Positions 61,740 through 64,000 of a stretch of 64,000 nt of DNA are shown one piece after another (positions within the stretch are counted from its first letter, which is position 1; the number at the start of each line of letters is the position of its first letter). The translations under genes and the position numbers were made by a program. The stretch comes from Phaeocystidibacter sp965659415 (GTDB taxonomy: Bacteria; Bacteroidota; Bacteroidia; Flavobacteriales; Schleiferiaceae). The notes under the pieces are model-generated. The model was not told the origin of the DNA. It saw only the letters and a list, made by a program, of their open reading frames with translations, and did no database searches. The stretch spans positions 62,001 to 126,000 of the forward strand of contig CBFHVA010000008.1 in NCBI GenBank assembly GCA_965659415.1. Reading direction: 5' to 3'.

Positions 61740-63200
61740 ATGCAGCAGAATCACCTCGAAGATAAAGTGATGGATGAGACTCGCCAGGGAGAGGCGCTCG
61801 TGATCGAGGGGCAATTGCAGGGCAAGAAGAAGCTCTATATAGAAAGCTATGGATGCCAAATGAATTTTTCCGATTCGGAAATTGTCGCATCCATCCTACA
61901 TAAAGAAGGATACGAAACCACACGTAAAATGGAGGAGGCCGACTTGGTTCTGCTCAATACTTGTTCGATTCGAGATAAAGCCGAGCAAACGGTGCGTAAT
62001 CGCCTTGCTAACTTCAACACCATTAAAAAGGAGAATCCTGAAATGCGAATTGGTGTTTTGGGTTGCATGGCCGAGCGTGTGAAGAGCAAGCTCCTCGACG
62101 AGGAAAAACTCGTGGACCTTGTGGTGGGCCCTGATGCTTATCGCGATCTACCCAACTTGCTGGAGGAACTCGACGAGGGAAGAAAAGCGGTGAATGTTAT
62201 TCTGTCCAAGGAAGAGACTTACGATAATATTGCCCCTGTTCGATTAGGGGGGAATGGCATCACGGCCTTCATTTCTATAATGCGTGGATGCGACAATATG
62301 TGCACCTTCTGTGTAGTGCCTTTTACTCGTGGCCGAGAACGCAGTCGCGACCCTCAAACCATTATGGAAGAGGCCATTGACTTGCGCGACAGAGGGTACA
62401 AAGAGATCACACTTTTAGGTCAGAATGTTGACTCGTACTTGTGGTATGGTGGAGGATTGAAGAAAGACTTCGACAAGGCAAGCGATATGGCCAAGGCCAC
62501 AGCCGTCAACTTTGCGGGATTGCTCGGTAAAGTTGCCGAAGCCGTTCCGGAAATGCGCATTCGCTTTTCAACTTCCAACCCGCAGGATATGACCGATGAG
62601 GTATTGCACGCCATCGCTCAATACGACAACATCTGTAATTACATACACTTGCCATTCCAATCCGGAAGCACACGTGTTCTCGAACTTATGAATCGAGGCC
62701 ATACACGCGAGGAATACCTCGATTTGATATCGCGAGTGCGCCGCATTATTCCTGATTGCGGTATTTCGCATGATATTATCGCGGGATTCCCGACCGAAAC
62801 GGAGGAAGATCATGAAGATACCCTCATCTTAATGCGTGAGGTTGAGTTTGATTTTGGTTACATGTTCTACTACAGTGAGCGTCCGAATACGTATGCTGCG
62901 AGAAAGTTGGAAGATGATATCCCGGAGGAGATTAAGAAGCGACGCTTGCAAGAAATCATCAAAACCCAAAATGAAATTGGGAAACGGCGCTTGGAACGTT
63001 TTGTGGGAACCGAGCAAGTGGTGTTGGTTGAAGGCACTTCGAAAAAATCAGAAGATGATTTGTTCGGTAGGAATGATCAAAACAGCGTAGTTGTTTTCCC
63101 TAGAGAAGATTATCAGGCTGGAGATTTAGTGAAGGTACACGTACACGATTGCACATCGGCTACGTTGTTAGGAACGGCTAAAGCATTGGTCCGTCGATGA
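61740..63200 (+). CDS. miaB: tRNA-2-methylthio-N6-dimethylallyladenosine synthase
   Basis: 486 residues. Radical-SAM methylthiotransferase adding a methylthio group to i6A37 of tRNAs that read codons starting with U. The N-terminal UPF0004 domain has Cys39 (ESYGCQMNFSDSE), Cys75 (LLNTCSIRD) and Cys109 (GVLGCMAER) for the second cluster. The radical-SAM cluster is bound by Cys184, Cys188 and Cys191 (GCDNMCTFCVVP). Later blocks are STSNPQDM, LPFQSGSTRVLELMNRGH, DIIAGFPTETEEDHEDT and a C-terminal TRAM domain. Start chosen at 61740 from the promoter position and family length. It overlaps the next gene by 4 bp. Confidence 0.97.
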   Translation: MQQNHLEDKVMDETRQGEALVIEGQLQGKKKLYIESYGCQMNFSDSEIVASILHKEGYETTRKMEEADLVLLNTCSIRDKAEQTVRNRLANFNTIKKENPEMRIGVLGCMAERVKSKLLDEEKLVDLVVGPDAYRDLPNLLEELDEGRKAVNVILSKEETYDNIAPVRLGGNGITAFISIMRGCDNMCTFCVVPFTRGRERSRDPQTIMEEAIDLRDRGYKEITLLGQNVDSYLWYGGGLKKDFDKASDMAKATAVNFAGLLGKVAEAVPEMRIRFSTSNPQDMTDEVLHAIAQYDNICNYIHLPFQSGSTRVLELMNRGHTREEYLDLISRVRRIIPDCGISHDIIAGFPTETEEDHEDTLILMREVEFDFGYMFYYSERPNTYAARKLEDDIPEEIKKRRLQEIIKTQNEIGKRRLERFVGTEQVVLVEGTSKKSEDDLFGRNDQNSVVVFPREDYQAGDLVKVHVHDCTSATLLGTAKALVRR

Positions 63201-63601
63201 AAAACTTTATTACCACATTACTCGTATTTATTGCATTTGGTCTGTCTGCTCAGATTCAGAGAGAAGATGGAACCTGGTACGATGAGAATTTGGCCTTCCG
63301 CATAATTGAGGAAGATGTTCAAGAAAAAGGAGAGATTCTCCTTTGTATCTATAATACCGAGAACGGCAGGTGTATTCACAATCTTCAAACTGGATTTGAA
63401 ATATTGGTCTACAACGTCAATGATGAGCAGATTTGGAATTCAACTTGGACGGGGAGTAACACCGATATCAAGTTTAGGATGCCACTGCGAGGAGCGGCAT
63501 ATATCATTGTTCGGGCTCGCAATGATTATGTGGTGAACAAAATGACGGGTGATCGCATTTTTACCGATGGACCTATGGAATTGAGATACGAAGTCAAATG
63601 A
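63197..63601 (+). CDS. Small secreted protein, unknown function
   Basis: 134 residues. Signal peptide KNFITTLLVFIAFGLSAQ, then an all-beta-looking mature part of about 115 residues (DENLAFRIIEEDVQEKGEIL, IHNLQTGFEILVYNVNDEQI, RGAAYIIVRARNDYVVN) that may be an Ig-like sandwich. One close Cys pair (CIYNTENGRC) could form a disulfide. No family is recognised. It overlaps miaB and the following sigma-54 activator gene by 4 bp each, so its translation is likely coupled to both. Confidence 0.82.
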   Translation: MKNFITTLLVFIAFGLSAQIQREDGTWYDENLAFRIIEEDVQEKGEILLCIYNTENGRCIHNLQTGFEILVYNVNDEQIWNSTWTGSNTDIKFRMPLRGAAYIIVRARNDYVVNKMTGDRIFTDGPMELRYEVK

Positions 63602-64000
63602 AAGCGCAAGAAGTAAAACAACGTTTTGGACTGATTGGGCGATCAGCGGGGTTGGACCGGGCAGTTGAAAAAGCTATTCAGGTTTCCAATACCGATATTT
63701 CCGTGCTGGTTACGGGTGAAAGTGGTGTGGGTAAGGAATCTATTCCTAAAATCATCCATCATTTGAGTCACCGCAAGCATGCCCCTTATATTGCCGTGAA
63801 CTGCGGTGCTATCCCTGAAGGAACAATAGATTCAGAACTATTCGGACACGAAAAGGGTGCGTTTACCGGAGCTACTTCTTCCCGCAAGGGCTATTTTGAA
63901 GAAGCCGATGGGGGTACCATCTTTCTTGATGAAGTTGGCGAACTTCCACTACCCACTCAAGTAAGATTGTTGCGCGTACTCGAAACCGGAGAATTCATTC
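63598..64000 (+). CDS. Sigma-54-dependent transcriptional activator, partial (5' part)
   Basis: The first 134 codons are visible before the right edge. The protein starts directly with the AAA+ domain: FGLIGRSAGLDRAVEKAIQV, Walker A VTGESGVGKESIPKIIHHLS, the sigma-54 contact loop GAFTGA in FGHEKGAFTGATSSRKGYF, and Walker B TIFLDEVGELP. No N-terminal receiver, GAF or PAS domain precedes it, so regulation must come from elsewhere. The ATG overlaps the stop of the small secreted-protein gene (ATGA). Confidence 0.93.
   Translation, partial: MKAQEVKQRFGLIGRSAGLDRAVEKAIQVSNTDISVLVTGESGVGKESIPKIIHHLSHRKHAPYIAVNCGAIPEGTIDSELFGHEKGAFTGATSSRKGYFEEADGGTIFLDEVGELPLPTQVRLLRVLETGEFI

Overview
The window reads as a piece of a Bacteroidota chromosome, most likely Flavobacteriales. 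The evidence is gldB, gldC and a PorP/SprF-gldK-gldL-gldM-gldN operon for the type IX secretion system (T9SS), cargo proteins with T9SS C-terminal sorting domains, a TonB-dependent receptor, and repeated TTTG-N(about 20)-TAnnTTTG promoters, the form used by the Bacteroidota primary sigma factor. A Cryomorphaceae/Schleiferiaceae-like placement is possible but is inference only. Gene density is very high, with many 1-8 bp overlaps. No phage, insertion sequence or CRISPR array was seen.

Layout. 1-9882 (minus): a five-gene operon behind a consensus promoter, encoding a secreted endonuclease/exonuclease/phosphatase-fold protein, two large secreted proteins, a lipoprotein and a TonB receptor that runs off the left edge. 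9.9-14.9 kb: AsmA-like protein, pseudouridine synthase, YraN, LD-carboxypeptidase, with metG divergent. 16.9-18.7 kb: an esterase lipoprotein, a strong terminator, tRNA-Arg(CCT) followed by two decayed copies of its own 3' half, and a small outer-membrane-type pseudogene. 18.7-21.6 kb (minus): tRNA-Arg(CCG) leading directly into an arylsulfotransferase-like protein, a 49-residue membrane protein and a sulfotransferase. 21.7-23.8 kb: small envelope genes, a membrane-tethered LuxR-type regulator and a GNAT enzyme.

23.9-39.7 kb (minus) is a complete division and cell wall (dcw) cluster: mraZ, rsmH, ftsL, PBP/ftsI, murE, mraY, murD, ftsW, murG, murC, ftsQ, ftsA, ftsZ. It ends in a rho-independent terminator and begins behind a promoter overlapped by MraZ-box-like repeats. 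39.9-44.3 kb: engB, gldC/gldB, nadE and a divergent histidine kinase/response regulator pair. 44.4-47.1 kb: a large surface-protein pseudogene carrying one frameshift and three in-frame stops. 47.2-52.2 kb: PafA-like phosphatase, ABC-F ATPase, DUF983 protein, FAD oxidoreductase. 52.2-57.9 kb: the T9SS motor/ring operon. 58.0-61.5 kb: an arginase-fold protein that lacks half of the metal ligands, and topA. 61.7-64.0 kb (plus): miaB, a small secreted protein and the start of a sigma-54 activator, all joined by 4-bp overlaps.

How the genes work together. The dcw cluster makes lipid II and the divisome. The Gld/PorP genes encode the T9SS core that would export the sorting-domain proteins of the first operon. 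The points most worth a second look are the metal-ligand-depleted arginase homologue beside the T9SS genes, the two opposed MraZ-box clusters, the tRNA-tail repeats, the tRNA-led sulfotransferase operon, and the two decayed surface-protein genes.
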